Translations under genes and position numbers: made by a program
The notes under the pieces: generated by a model
Told to the model about the DNA's origin: nothing
Seen by the model: the letters and a program-made list of their open reading frames with translations, nothing else
Database searches by the model: none
Shown here: positions 27,318-35,558 of the stretch, piece by piece
Numbering within the stretch: the first letter of the stretch is position 1
Layout of the letters: each line of letters begins with the position of its first letter
Assembly: GCF_002846365.1 (NCBI RefSeq)
Contig: NZ_PJMW01000002.1
Coordinates: 3,348,001 to 3,412,000, forward strand
Source of the DNA: Nocardia fluminea
GTDB taxonomy: Bacteria > Actinomycetota > Actinomycetes > Mycobacteriales > Mycobacteriaceae
Length of the DNA stretch: 64,000 nt
Direction of reading: 5' to 3'

Positions 27318-28532
27318 TCACTTCAGCTCGGCGCTGGTCTTTCCGAGCACGCGGCGAGCCACGATCAGCTGCTGGATCTGCTGGGTGCCTTCGAAGATGT
27401 CGAGGATCTTCGAGTCGCGGGCCCACTTCTCGAGCAGGGTGCGCTGGGAGTAGCCGATGGTGCCGGCCAGTTCCACTGCCTTGAGGGTGACGTCGGTGCC
27501 GGTGCGGCCCGCCTTGGCCTTGGACATCGAGGCCTCGAGCGAGTTCGGCTTCTTGTTGTCCGCCATCCAGGCGGCACGCAGGGAGAGCAGGTAGGCCGAC
27601 TCGTAGTCGGCTTCCATGCGCAGGAATTCGGCGGCCGCGGCGGACTGGTTCATCGCGGGGGTGTCGTAGGAGATCTCGACGCCCGCCTCGGTGAGGACAC
27701 TCCGCAGTTCCTCGAGCGCGGCGCGGGTGACGCCGACCGCCATGGCCGCCACGAGGGGACGGGTGTTGTCGAAGGTCTGCATGACCCCCGCGAAACCCTT
27801 CTCCACGTTGACTTCCGGCGAGCCGAGGATGTTGTCGGCGGGGATGCGGCAATCTTGCAGCAGCAGCACCGCGGTGTCGGAGGCCTTGATGCCGAGCTTG
27901 TGCTCGAGCCGTGCCACCGACAGGCCCGGAGCGTCGCGCGGGACGACGAAGGACTTGATCGCGGCGCGACCCAGGCTCTTGTCGACCGAGGCCCACACCA
28001 CGATGTGGGTGGCGCGCTGACCGCAGGTGACGAAGATCTTCTCGCCGTTGAGCACCCACTCGTCGCCGTCGAGAACAGCGGTGGTGGTGACCGCAGCCGA
28101 GTCGGAACCGAAGGACGGCTCGGTGATCGCCATCGCGGCCCACACCTTGCCGAAACGCGACAGCTGCTCGTCGGTCGCGACGGCGGCGATCGCGGCGTTG
28201 CCCAGTCCCTGGTAGGGGATGGTGAGCATCAGGCCGACATCGCCCCACGAGGTCTCGAGGGAGTTGAGCAGCGCGGACATGTTGCCGCCGTTGGCATTCG
28301 CGGTCAGATCCGCGTCGGCCTCGTCGTTACGGCCGCCGGCGGCGCCACCGATCTTCTGGGTGCCGGAGTCGGCGAGCCCTTCGATCATGGCGGCCATCGT
28401 GTCGAGCTCGACCGGGTACTCGTGCTCGGCGAGGTCGTACTTGCGGGAAATGGGACGGAAGATCTGCGAGGCGACCTGGTGGGCCTGGTTGGCGCTCGCC
28501 TTCAGCTTCTTGGGGAGTTCGAGATTGATCAT
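27318..28532 (-). CDS. Acyl-CoA dehydrogenase, FadE23-like
   Basis: A 404-residue flavin acyl-CoA dehydrogenase. It shows the FAD-binding AITEPSFGSDSAAV and WVLNGEKIFVTCG motifs and the C-terminal IFEGTQQIQQLIVARRVLG, with the expected catalytic Glu at about 381. The neighbour and order match the adjacent Rv3139/Rv3140 (fadE24-fadE23) pair of M. tuberculosis, whose proteins probably act together. The two genes are 30 bases apart and followed by a terminator, so they form one operon. Substrate unknown. Confidence 0.85.
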   Translation of the reverse strand: MINLELPKKLKASANQAHQVASQIFRPISRKYDLAEHEYPVELDTMAAMIEGLADSGTQKIGGAAGGRNDEADADLTANANGGNMSALLNSLETSWGDVGLMLTIPYQGLGNAAIAAVATDEQLSRFGKVWAAMAITEPSFGSDSAAVTTTAVLDGDEWVLNGEKIFVTCGQRATHIVVWASVDKSLGRAAIKSFVVPRDAPGLSVARLEHKLGIKASDTAVLLLQDCRIPADNILGSPEVNVEKGFAGVMQTFDNTRPLVAAMAVGVTRAALEELRSVLTEAGVEISYDTPAMNQSAAAAEFLRMEADYESAYLLSLRAAWMADNKKPNSLEASMSKAKAGRTGTDVTLKAVELAGTIGYSQRTLLEKWARDSKILDIFEGTQQIQQLIVARRVLGKTSAELK

Positions 28533-28562
28533 GAGGGGGCTCCTGGAAGGTGAGAAACGGGC

Positions 28563-29957
28563 CTAGACCAGCACGATGCCTTCGGCGACACCGACGGAAC
28601 GAAGGTCGCGGTACCACCGCTCGACCGGGTGTTCCTTGGTGAAGCCGTGGCCGCCGAGCAGCTGCACGCCGTCCAGACCGATCTGCATGCCCTTGTCGGT
28701 GGCCAGCTTGCGCGCCAGCGCCGCCTCACGGGCGAACGACAGACCCTGCTCGGCGCGCGAGGCACCACGCAGGGTGACCAGGCGCAGGCCGTCGAGCTCG
28801 ATCGCCATGTTGGCGACCATGAAGGCCACCGCCTGACGGTGCGAGATCGGCTCGCCGAACGCCTCACGCTCGTTCACGTACGGGATCACGTAGTCGAGCA
28901 CGGCCTGGCCGGTACCGATGGCCAGCGAGGCCCAGCCCAGCCGGGCGAGCTGCACCGCGTCGCCGTATTCGGCGGCACGGATCTTGGCGTCGCTGTCGCC
29001 GAGGACGGCGTCGGCGCCGACGGCCACGTTGTCCAGGATCAGCCGGCCGAGGCCCGCGGCGCGCAGACCCATGCTCGGGTCGGCTTCCACGGACAGCCCG
29101 GCGGTGTCGGACTCGACGATGAACAGCGCGGGTCGCCCGTCGAGCTCGGCGGCCACGATGAACAGTTCGGCGTCTGCCGCGGCCGGGACCAGGCTCTTCA
29201 CGCCGTTGAGCTTGTAGCCGCTGGGGGAGCGCACGGCCTTGGTCTGCAGCGCGAACGGGTCGAACAGGGCGCGCGGCTCGTTGATCACCACGGACGCCTG
29301 CGGCACGCTCTCGCCGGTGAAGGCGGGTAGGTAGGTCTGCTGCTGCGCGTCGGTGCCCCATTGCGACAGGGCGACGGTGACGCCGCTCGGCGCCAGGATC
29401 GGCAGCGCCAGACCCATGTCGCCGTGCGCCAGCGCCTCGGCGACCAGGGAGTTGGTGACAGCGCCGCGCTCGGATGCCGCGCCTTCCAGCTCCTCGGGCA
29501 CGTTGATCAGGGTGATGCCGAGTTCGGCGGCCCGCTCGAGCAGGTCGCGCGGTGCCTTGGCGGCGTTGTCGGCGTCGTAGGCCGCGGGGCGCAGGATCTC
29601 GCCCGCGAAATCACGCACCGTCTCGACGATCATCTGCTGCTCGTCGGACGGGGTGAGATCGAAGTAGTCCTTGGTCTTGGACTCGTTGTCGACCAGGCGC
29701 TTGGGCTCACCGCCACCGGCGACCTTGGCGAACGTACGAGTGGCCGCGCCGAGGGTACGGAACCCGGTCTTGGTGCCCTCGTAGGTGACTCGCTCGATCG
29801 GTTTGCGCAGGTTGTACTTGCCCGCGAGCTCCGACCCGGTAATGGTCGTCAAAGCGCGCATCGCGGCGCCCATCCAGTCCCGCTTGGGCTGGCTGAGACC
29901 GACCGCGGACGTGTCGTTCGGACGTCGCTTCGTCGCGCTGTCTCGAGTGCTCATCAT
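28563..29957 (-). CDS. Acyl-CoA dehydrogenase, FadE24-like
   Basis: A 464-residue acyl-CoA dehydrogenase with an N-terminal extension of about 100 residues before the core (LTPSDEQQMIVETVRDFAGEILRPAAYDAD). It keeps the ACAD core with GYKLNGVKSLVPAA and ends LGGHGFTKEHPVERWYRDLRSVGVAEGIVLV. The usual catalytic EGT motif is missing and the protein stops right after that point, so it may be the regulatory or structural half of a heteromer with the FadE23-like partner. GTG-ATG-ATG stand in a row; ATG 29957 fits the GAGGAA ribosome site. Confidence 0.83.
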   Translation of the reverse strand: MMSTRDSATKRRPNDTSAVGLSQPKRDWMGAAMRALTTITGSELAGKYNLRKPIERVTYEGTKTGFRTLGAATRTFAKVAGGGEPKRLVDNESKTKDYFDLTPSDEQQMIVETVRDFAGEILRPAAYDADNAAKAPRDLLERAAELGITLINVPEELEGAASERGAVTNSLVAEALAHGDMGLALPILAPSGVTVALSQWGTDAQQQTYLPAFTGESVPQASVVINEPRALFDPFALQTKAVRSPSGYKLNGVKSLVPAAADAELFIVAAELDGRPALFIVESDTAGLSVEADPSMGLRAAGLGRLILDNVAVGADAVLGDSDAKIRAAEYGDAVQLARLGWASLAIGTGQAVLDYVIPYVNEREAFGEPISHRQAVAFMVANMAIELDGLRLVTLRGASRAEQGLSFAREAALARKLATDKGMQIGLDGVQLLGGHGFTKEHPVERWYRDLRSVGVAEGIVLV

Positions 29958-30000
29958 CACCTGATTTCCTCGGCTGTCGGGGTGCCTTCGACCCCACCAT

Positions 30001-30037
30001 CTTACTCTTCGGTAAGTCTATCTTACTCCAGAGTAAG
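30001..30037. promoter_or_regulatory. Paired palindromic operators upstream of fadE24-fadE23
   Basis: CTTACTCTTCGGTAAG (30001-30016) and CTTACTCCAGAGTAAG (30022-30037) are two 16-base dyads with centres 21 bases apart, two helical turns. Their CTTAC/GTAAG arms are identical. Spacing and sequence fit two repressor dimers on one face of the helix, most likely a TetR-family regulator of the fadE operon. No such regulator is adjacent. Confidence 0.72.
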
Positions 30038-30086
30038 AAGTGTGCTGACCCGTCGTCGAATCGTGTGCGTCTGCCAGGCTGGCCGG

Positions 30087-31492
30087 GTGCCCGTCATCGC
30101 GTCGGTTTTCGCGCTCGTTCTGCTGGTGACGTCGGGGCGCTACGGCTAACGAGCTGTATTTCCTGGCCGCGGGTCGGCGGCTGGACTGGTCTTACCCCGA
30201 TCAGCCGCCGTTGTCGCCGTTTCTGGCCAGACTCATGGCTGCGGTCGACCCCGATTCGTTATGTGTCATGAGATTGCCGGCCGTCGCAGCCGCCACGCTC
30301 GTGGTGGTGTGCGCCGGGGTGATGGCGGGGGAGCTGGGCGGAGGGCGTGGTGCCCGCGCACTGGCGGCCGGTGCGGTCGCGAGTTCCGCGCTGGTGATGG
30401 GCGCGGGGCACCTGCTGGGAACAACGGTGTTCGATCTGGCGGCCTGGTCGCTGATCTGTCTGCTGGTGTTGAAGCTCGGACGGGATCGGCGATGGTGGCT
30501 GGTGATCGGACCGGTCGTCGGGCTCGGGCTCCAGAACAAGGTACTGCTGATCGTGCCGGTCGCTGTGCTGGCCGTCGCGCTGGCGCTGACCGGACAACGA
30601 AAGCTGTTCGCGACCAGGTACTTCGGGGTCGCCGTCGGGTTCGTGCTGATCTTGTGGTTGCCGTATCTGTGGTGGCAGGCGGGAAACGGATGGCCGCAAT
30701 GGGAACTGAGCAGAGCCATCGCCGGTGGTTCGTCGGGTACCTCGGACACACCGATCACGTTCGTGCTCTTGCAGTTCGGGCTGTTCGGACCGCTGCTGGT
30801 CCCGCTGTGGGCGTATGGAGCGTGGCGGTTGTGGAATTCGCGGTGGCGGGCGTTCGCGCTGACCTACGCGGTGCTGTTCGTGGTATTCCTCGCGACCGGC
30901 GGCAAGGCCTACTACCTCGGCGGGATGTACCCGGTGCTGCTCGCGGCGGGTGCCGTGGGGCTGTGCCGGTGGGTTGGCGCGGACCGAAAACGATGGGCGG
31001 CCGTCGTTTCGGTGATCGCGGTCAACGCGGTGATGTCGGCGGTGTTGTTCCTGCCCGTGCTGCCGGTCGCGTCGCTGCGGGATTCGCCGGTTCTCGCGAT
31101 CAACTACGACGCGGGCGAGACCATCGCCTGGCCCCGCTACGTCGAACAGATCGCCGCCGCCCGGCCACCCGGAGCCCCCGTCCTCACCGCCAACTACGGC
31201 GAGGCGGGGGGCGATCCAACGCTACGGCTCGGAATATGGCCTGCCCACACCACATTCCGGCCACAACGCCTACTGGTGGTGGGGGCCTCCGCCGGACAAC
31301 GCGACAGAGGTACTCACCGTGGGAATCGACCGCGAACGGCTCACCGGAATCTGCTCGGTGGTCGTCCCGGCGGGCACACTCGACAACGGCCTCGACATCG
31401 ATAATGACGAACAAGGACAGCCGATGTTCCTCTGCCGCAATCCGATCCGGCCGTGGTCGCAACTGTGGCCGCAGCTGCGCACCCTCGGCTGA
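30087..31492 (+). pseudogene. ArnT/GT39-like membrane glycosyltransferase, frameshifted twice
   Basis: An integral-membrane glycosyltransferase resembling ArnT/PMT enzymes, which use lipid-linked sugars. The start (GTG 30087) reads VPVIASVFALVLLVTSGRYG, then hits a stop at 30147. The family motif continues one frame over as NELYFLAAGRRLDWSYPDQPPLSPFLARL. A second shift lies in the six-G run at 31206-31211: after VLTANYGEAG the natural continuation (AIQRYGSEYGLP...PHSGHNAYWWWGPPP) is in another frame and ends at 31492. The long middle frame (30148-31210) is intact. So it is either a decayed gene or two sequencing errors. Confidence 0.72.
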
Positions 31493-31561
31493 GGAACTCG
31501 ACCGGCGCGTGTAGCAGTGGATCTCGGGAGCCGGGCGTCGATGCCGGCCGCAGAGAGCCCG

Positions 31562-32335
31562 TCACCGCGCAGATCTAGAGGCCTGACGGTCGAGGAAGCC
31601 GGTCAGCAACTTCGCCCATTCGTCGGGGCGTTCGACCATGACCACATGACCCGCCGCGATCTCCACGTACTCGGCACCGGGTACCGCCGCGGCGAGTGCC
31701 CGGGAATTGGCCGGGTCGACGAGCAGGTCCGCTGTGGTAGCGACGACGAGTGTCGGGACCGACAAAGTGGCGAGATCGGCGGTGGTGTCGACGGTTTCGA
31801 CCAGGGCCGCCTGACGACGGGTGCCGCCCGGGATCGAGGCGGCCGTCTGGCGGACCATCTCGTCGACGGTCTCCGCCGGGAGACTGTTGACGAACTCGGT
31901 GGAGAAGCCGGTGAGCAGGACCAGTCGGGCGAAGGATTCGTGCGCGCCCCGATCGAGGAGATCCTGCCAGGCCCGTACGGCCGCCCGGGCTCGATTGTCG
32001 GGTGCGGCCAGCCCGGCGGTGAGCAGTAGGCCGATGACGCGGTCGGGATGACGTGCCGCGGCGCGAACGGCCACAGCCGTGCCGAGCGAGAAGCCGATGA
32101 TGGTGAAGGTCTCGACGCCGGCGTCGACAGCCGCCGCCACCAGGGCGTCGGCCAGCTCATCGAGGTTCAGCGGGGTGTCGTCGCCCGGGTAGTCCGAGGC
32201 GACCACCGTGTGGCCGGCGGCGAGTACCGGGATCAGGGTGCCGAAATTGCTCGCGATCCCGCCGCCCGCGCCGTGCGCGAGGACGATGCCGGGGCCGGAG
32301 CCGTGGACGGTGGTGTGCAGGGGAATCGTGGTCAT
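31562..32335 (-). CDS. Alpha/beta hydrolase
   Basis: A 257-residue alpha/beta hydrolase. LAHGAGGG forms the oxyanion region, the nucleophile elbow is IGFSLGTAVAV (Ser near 95), and the catalytic His lies in EIAAGHVVMVERPDEWAKLL. Asp in TTADLLVDPANS completes the triad. No signal peptide. An in-frame ATG at 32359 exists, but the promoter (TTGACC, 20-base spacer, TAACGT) puts transcription start next to the ATG at 32335, so a leaderless mRNA is likely. Transcribed divergently from a MerR gene that probably controls it. Confidence 0.85.
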   Translation of the reverse strand: MTTIPLHTTVHGSGPGIVLAHGAGGGIASNFGTLIPVLAAGHTVVASDYPGDDTPLNLDELADALVAAAVDAGVETFTIIGFSLGTAVAVRAAARHPDRVIGLLLTAGLAAPDNRARAAVRAWQDLLDRGAHESFARLVLLTGFSTEFVNSLPAETVDEMVRQTAASIPGGTRRQAALVETVDTTADLATLSVPTLVVATTADLLVDPANSRALAAAVPGAEYVEIAAGHVVMVERPDEWAKLLTGFLDRQASRSAR

Positions 32336-32342
32336 AGCGGCG

Positions 32343-32374
32343 ACGTTAGGGATTGACATGGGTGTGAAGGTCAA
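32343..32374 (-). promoter_or_regulatory. MerR-type operator-promoter between hydrolase and MerR genes
   Basis: On the minus strand, TTGACC (32374-32369) and TAACGT (32348-32343) are separated by an over-long 20-base spacer, the mark of MerR-activated promoters. Centred between them is the dyad TTGAC-N12-GTCAA (32353-32374). The predicted start lies at the hydrolase ATG. Confidence 0.75.
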
Positions 32375-32395
32375 GCCGAAAGTGCCGGTGATCAC

Positions 32396-32800
32396 ATGCT
32401 GATCGGCGAATTGGCGCGACGCACCGGGGTCGCCACCCGGCTGTTGCGCTACTACGAGGAACAGGGCCTGCTGCGTCCGCACCGCGACGGCAACGGTTAC
32501 CGCAGCTATCCCGAATCCGCGCCCGCGACGGTCGCCCGGATCAGAGAACTGCTGGCCGCGGGATTGAACACCGAGGACATCGCGCAACTCATGCCGTGCG
32601 CGGAACACGACGGACCCGTCCGGGCCTGCGAGATGTCGGTGCGGATCATGGCCGATCGATCCGTCGAACTGGACCGCCGCATCGCCGAGCTCGATCGTCA
32701 GCGGTCCCACCTCGCCGCGCAGCTCGACGCGAGTCTCGCCACCGCGGCAGAAGCCACCCGCTCACCATCGCCACCCGTGCGTGGTTATTCGCGCACGTAG
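32396..32800 (+). CDS. MerR-family transcriptional regulator
   Basis: A 134-residue MerR regulator. The N-terminal winged helix (MLIGELARRTGVATRLLRYYEEQGLLRPHRDGNGYRSY) is classical. The recognition helix precedes a dimerisation coiled coil (about 80-115: RSVELDRRIAELDRQRSHLAAQLDA). Cys 68 (LMPCAEHDG) and Cys 78 (VRACEMSV) are present, but not in a metal-site pattern. It is divergent from the hydrolase and probably activates it. Its last 16 bases overlap the convergent ftsX end. Confidence 0.88.
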   Translation: MLIGELARRTGVATRLLRYYEEQGLLRPHRDGNGYRSYPESAPATVARIRELLAAGLNTEDIAQLMPCAEHDGPVRACEMSVRIMADRSVELDRRIAELDRQRSHLAAQLDASLATAAEATRSPSPPVRGYSRT

Positions 32801-33687
32801 TAGCGCAGGGTGAGGTAAGCGGTGACGGCGGCGAAGACGATGCCCACCGGGGCGATCGTCAGGGAGACCACCGCGATGTCGTCGCCGGTGATGCGCGGGA
32901 AGACATTGCTGTCGAACAGCGGGCCCAGCGCCCGGTCGATCACCAGCGGCCGGGCGATGACCAGGCCGAGGATCGCGAGCACCGACCCGACGAAGGCGGC
33001 CGCGACCGCTTCGAGCAGGAACGGCAGCTGGGTGTACCAGCGGGTCGCGCCGACCAGGCGCATGATGCCGACTTCCGTGCGCCGCGTGAACGCGGCGATC
33101 TGCACCATGTTGAGCACCAGCAGCATCGCGGCCAGCGCCATCACCAGCGCCAAGCCGAACGCGGCATTGCGTAAGCCGTCGAACAGGCTGGTCAGCCGGT
33201 CGACGAACTCCTTGTCGTTGGCCACGATCCGCACGCCCGGACGCGTCGCGAAACTGTCGTAGATGTGCTGGTACTGATCGGCGTCGGTCATCTTCACCCG
33301 CAACGAGGCGGGCAAGGGCGAGTCGGAGATGTACTGCACCATCTCGGGCTGATCCGCGAACAGCTTCTTCGCCTCCTCCAGCGCGTCGGCGCGGTTGAGG
33401 AACTGCACGCTCTCCACCCCCGAGGTCTGCTTGAGGTCGGCGAGCAGCGACTTGCACGGGTCGGCCGCGCAGTCGGGATCGTTGTCGGACACGGCGTCGT
33501 CGAGGTAGAAACGCACCTCGAGGCGGCCGATGAAGAAGTTCTCGGTCTTGTCGGCCATCCGCACCGACAGCATGCCGCCGCCGAGCATCATCAGCGACAC
33601 CGCCGTGGTCAGGATCATCGCGATGGTCATCGTGAGATTGCGGCGCAGGCCGTCGACGACCTCGGTGAACAGGAAACTCAGTCGCAT
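32785..33687 (-). CDS. ftsX: Cell-division permease FtsX
   Basis: FtsX, the membrane part of the FtsEX complex that controls peptidoglycan hydrolases at the septum. The 300 residues begin with [37 protein letters not shown] (first helix). A periplasmic loop (about 45-165) carries two cysteines (DPDCAADPCK), and three helices follow in the last 130 residues. The ATG overlaps the ftsE stop by one base (TAATG), so the two are translationally coupled. Confidence 0.95.
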   Translation of the reverse strand: MRLSFLFTEVVDGLRRNLTMTIAMILTTAVSLMMLGGGMLSVRMADKTENFFIGRLEVRFYLDDAVSDNDPDCAADPCKSLLADLKQTSGVESVQFLNRADALEEAKKLFADQPEMVQYISDSPLPASLRVKMTDADQYQHIYDSFATRPGVRIVANDKEFVDRLTSLFDGLRNAAFGLALVMALAAMLLVLNMVQIAAFTRRTEVGIMRLVGATRWYTQLPFLLEAVAAAFVGSVLAILGLVIARPLVIDRALGPLFDSNVFPRITGDDIAVVSLTIAPVGIVFAAVTAYLTLRYYVRE

Positions 33688-34376
33688 TATCGACCCACCC
33701 CGTAGACGCCGGTCGCTTCGTCGCGCACGAGTCTGCCGTGGTCGAGTTCCACCACCCGCCTTCGCATGGCGTCGACGATGTGATTGTCGTGCGTGGCCAT
33801 CAGCACCGTGGTGCCGACGCGATTGATCCGCTCCAGCAGCGCCATGATGTCGGCGCTGGTGTCGGGGTCGAGATTGCCGGTCGGCTCGTCGGCCAGCAGG
33901 ACCAGCGGCCGGTTGACGAACGCGCGCGCGATCGCGACCCGCTGCTGCTCACCACCGGACAGCTCCGACGGCAACCGCTGCCCCTTACCGCCGAGCCCGA
34001 CCATGTCGAGCACCTCGGGCACCGTCCGCTCGATGAACTGACGACGCTTGCCGATCACCTCCAGCGCGAACGCCACGTTCTGTTCCACGGTCTTCTGCTG
34101 CAACAGCCGGAAGTCCTGGAACACGCAGCCGATCCGCTGCCGCAACTTGGGCACCTTCCGGCCCGGCAACCGGTCGACGCGGAAATCCGCGACCCGGATC
34201 TCGCCCGATGTCGGCGCCTCTTCCTTGAGCAGGAGCCGCATGAACGTCGACTTGCCCGAACCGGACGGGCCGATGATGAAGACGAACTCGCCTTTTTCCA
34301 CATCGACGGAAACGTTGTCCAGCGCCGGTCGCGTCGAGGTCTCGTACGACTTGGTCACGTTGCGCATGGTGATCAC
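33687..34376 (-). CDS. ftsE: Cell-division ATP-binding protein FtsE
   Basis: The ATPase partner of FtsX, 229 residues. Walker A (GPSGSGKST) lies at 36-44, the ABC signature is LSGGEQQR, and Walker B is [12 protein letters not shown] followed by the H-loop [13 protein letters not shown]. Drives FtsX to activate cell-wall hydrolases. Its ATG follows an intergenic region of 44 bases after the small membrane gene. The order matches the M. tuberculosis Rv3102c-Rv3101c cluster. Confidence 0.96.
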   Translation of the reverse strand: MITMRNVTKSYETSTRPALDNVSVDVEKGEFVFIIGPSGSGKSTFMRLLLKEEAPTSGEIRVADFRVDRLPGRKVPKLRQRIGCVFQDFRLLQQKTVEQNVAFALEVIGKRRQFIERTVPEVLDMVGLGGKGQRLPSELSGGEQQRVAIARAFVNRPLVLLADEPTGNLDPDTSADIMALLERINRVGTTVLMATHDNHIVDAMRRRVVELDHGRLVRDEATGVYGVGR

Positions 34377-34430
34377 GGGGAGCCAGTGTAACCAGCGAAC
34401 GGACCGCTTCAGCGGGACGCGGCGCGCCGG

Positions 34431-34586
34431 TCAGCGGTTGGCGTCGGGATTCACCCAGGTCGGCACGGCATTGAGGAACGTCGTCGGGCCCTCGGCCGTG
34501 GTATCGGTGGGCTTGACGAACAGGTACACGACAAACGTCGACAGCCACGCCGCCATCAGGATCGCTGTGGACTTACGTGGTTTCAC
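34431..34586 (-). CDS. Small membrane protein (51 aa)
   Basis: A 51-residue protein with a single hydrophobic helix (about 9-24: AILMAAWLSTFVVYLFV) flanked by a basic N-terminus (VKPRKS) and a short exported tail ending TWVNPDANR. The GTG start at 34586 has GGAGGGA five bases upstream and overlaps the end of the MscS gene by 14 bases. Its place between the MscS-like gene and ftsE parallels a small membrane gene (Rv3103c region) in M. tuberculosis. Function unknown; it may assist FtsEX. Confidence 0.7.
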   Translation of the reverse strand: MKPRKSTAILMAAWLSTFVVYLFVKPTDTTAEGPTTFLNAVPTWVNPDANR

Positions 34587-35430
34587 TGATTCCCTCCTTA
34601 CGCAGGGCCGCGGCGACGCGCACGCGCAGTTCGCGACCCACTTCGAATTGTTTGCCTGGCAACGTGCGGGCAACCATCCGGATGTTCATCACGTCCAGCG
34701 AGAGATCTTCGACACCCATCACCGACGGCTCGTCGAGCAGCAGCGGCTTGAGGCGGCGATCCTCGTAGGCCTTGGTGCAGACCGCGTGCAAGATCTCGTT
34801 GATCTTGGTGATGTCGGCCTGCGCGGAGACCGGGACGTCGATCGCGGCGCGCGCCCAATCCTTGGACAGATTGGTGACTTTCACGATCTGCCCGTTGGGG
34901 ACGATGATCACCTCGCCGTCGGAATTGCGCAGCGTGGTGATGCGCAGGGTCACGTCCTCGACGGTGCCCTCGGCCACCTCGGCGGAGCCGGTGACCGAGA
35001 TCTGCACCACGTCACCGAAGCCGTACTGGCGCTCGGTGATCAGGAAGAACCCGGCCAGGATGTCCTGGACGATGCGCTGCGCGCCGAAACCGAGCGCGGC
35101 ACCGAGCACCGCCGCGGGCGCGACCAGGCCCGTCACCGCGAAGCCGAGCCTGCGCAGCACCTCCATGCCGACCAGCACGTACACGATGGTCAGCACCACC
35201 CACGTGACCACCTGGGCCAGCGCGTGCCGGTGCTTGGCCGCTTCGGTGCGGACCAGGGCGTCGCTGGTCTGGAAACCCGAGTCGATCTTGGTCGTCACCC
35301 GGTCGCGTAGGAACGCGGCGAACCGGCCGAACAGCATCGCGCCGACGATCAGCAGAACGATTTCGAGCCCACTGGAACGCATCCAGTCGGTGATCTCGGG
35401 TCCGCTGCTGGCCGCGAGGACGTCGGTCAT
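34573..35430 (-). CDS. MscS-family mechanosensitive channel
   Basis: A 285-residue small-conductance channel-like protein that would release solutes on osmotic downshock. Helices lie at about 20-40 and 70-95. The pore helix is followed by the beta-rich MscS body: VAPAAVLGAALGFGAQRIVQDILAGFFLITERQYGFGDVV and EDVTLRITTLRNSDGEVIIVPNGQIVKVTNLSKDW. The C-terminal domain ends near the stop at 34573. AAGGAG precedes the ATG at 35430. It lies in a run prfB-mscS-small gene-ftsE. Confidence 0.9.
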   Translation of the reverse strand: MTDVLAASSGPEITDWMRSSGLEIVLLIVGAMLFGRFAAFLRDRVTTKIDSGFQTSDALVRTEAAKHRHALAQVVTWVVLTIVYVLVGMEVLRRLGFAVTGLVAPAAVLGAALGFGAQRIVQDILAGFFLITERQYGFGDVVQISVTGSAEVAEGTVEDVTLRITTLRNSDGEVIIVPNGQIVKVTNLSKDWARAAIDVPVSAQADITKINEILHAVCTKAYEDRRLKPLLLDEPSVMGVEDLSLDVMNIRMVARTLPGKQFEVGRELRVRVAAALRKEGISETT

Positions 35431-35558
35431 CGCGTCTCCTTCATGGACCTGCACAGGCACAGTTTCGGTTCGGTCGAACGCACACCAGAAAGGTTACAGG
35501 TCGGTCACGGCGTCCGGTCAAACGTGGTGAAGGGCACGGTTCGCGAGCGAACAGCTGG

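Noticed and set aside
25879..27453. A 524-residue plus-strand frame
   Set aside because: It is antisense to the F420-type, DUF1206 and fadE genes and has no recognisable domain.
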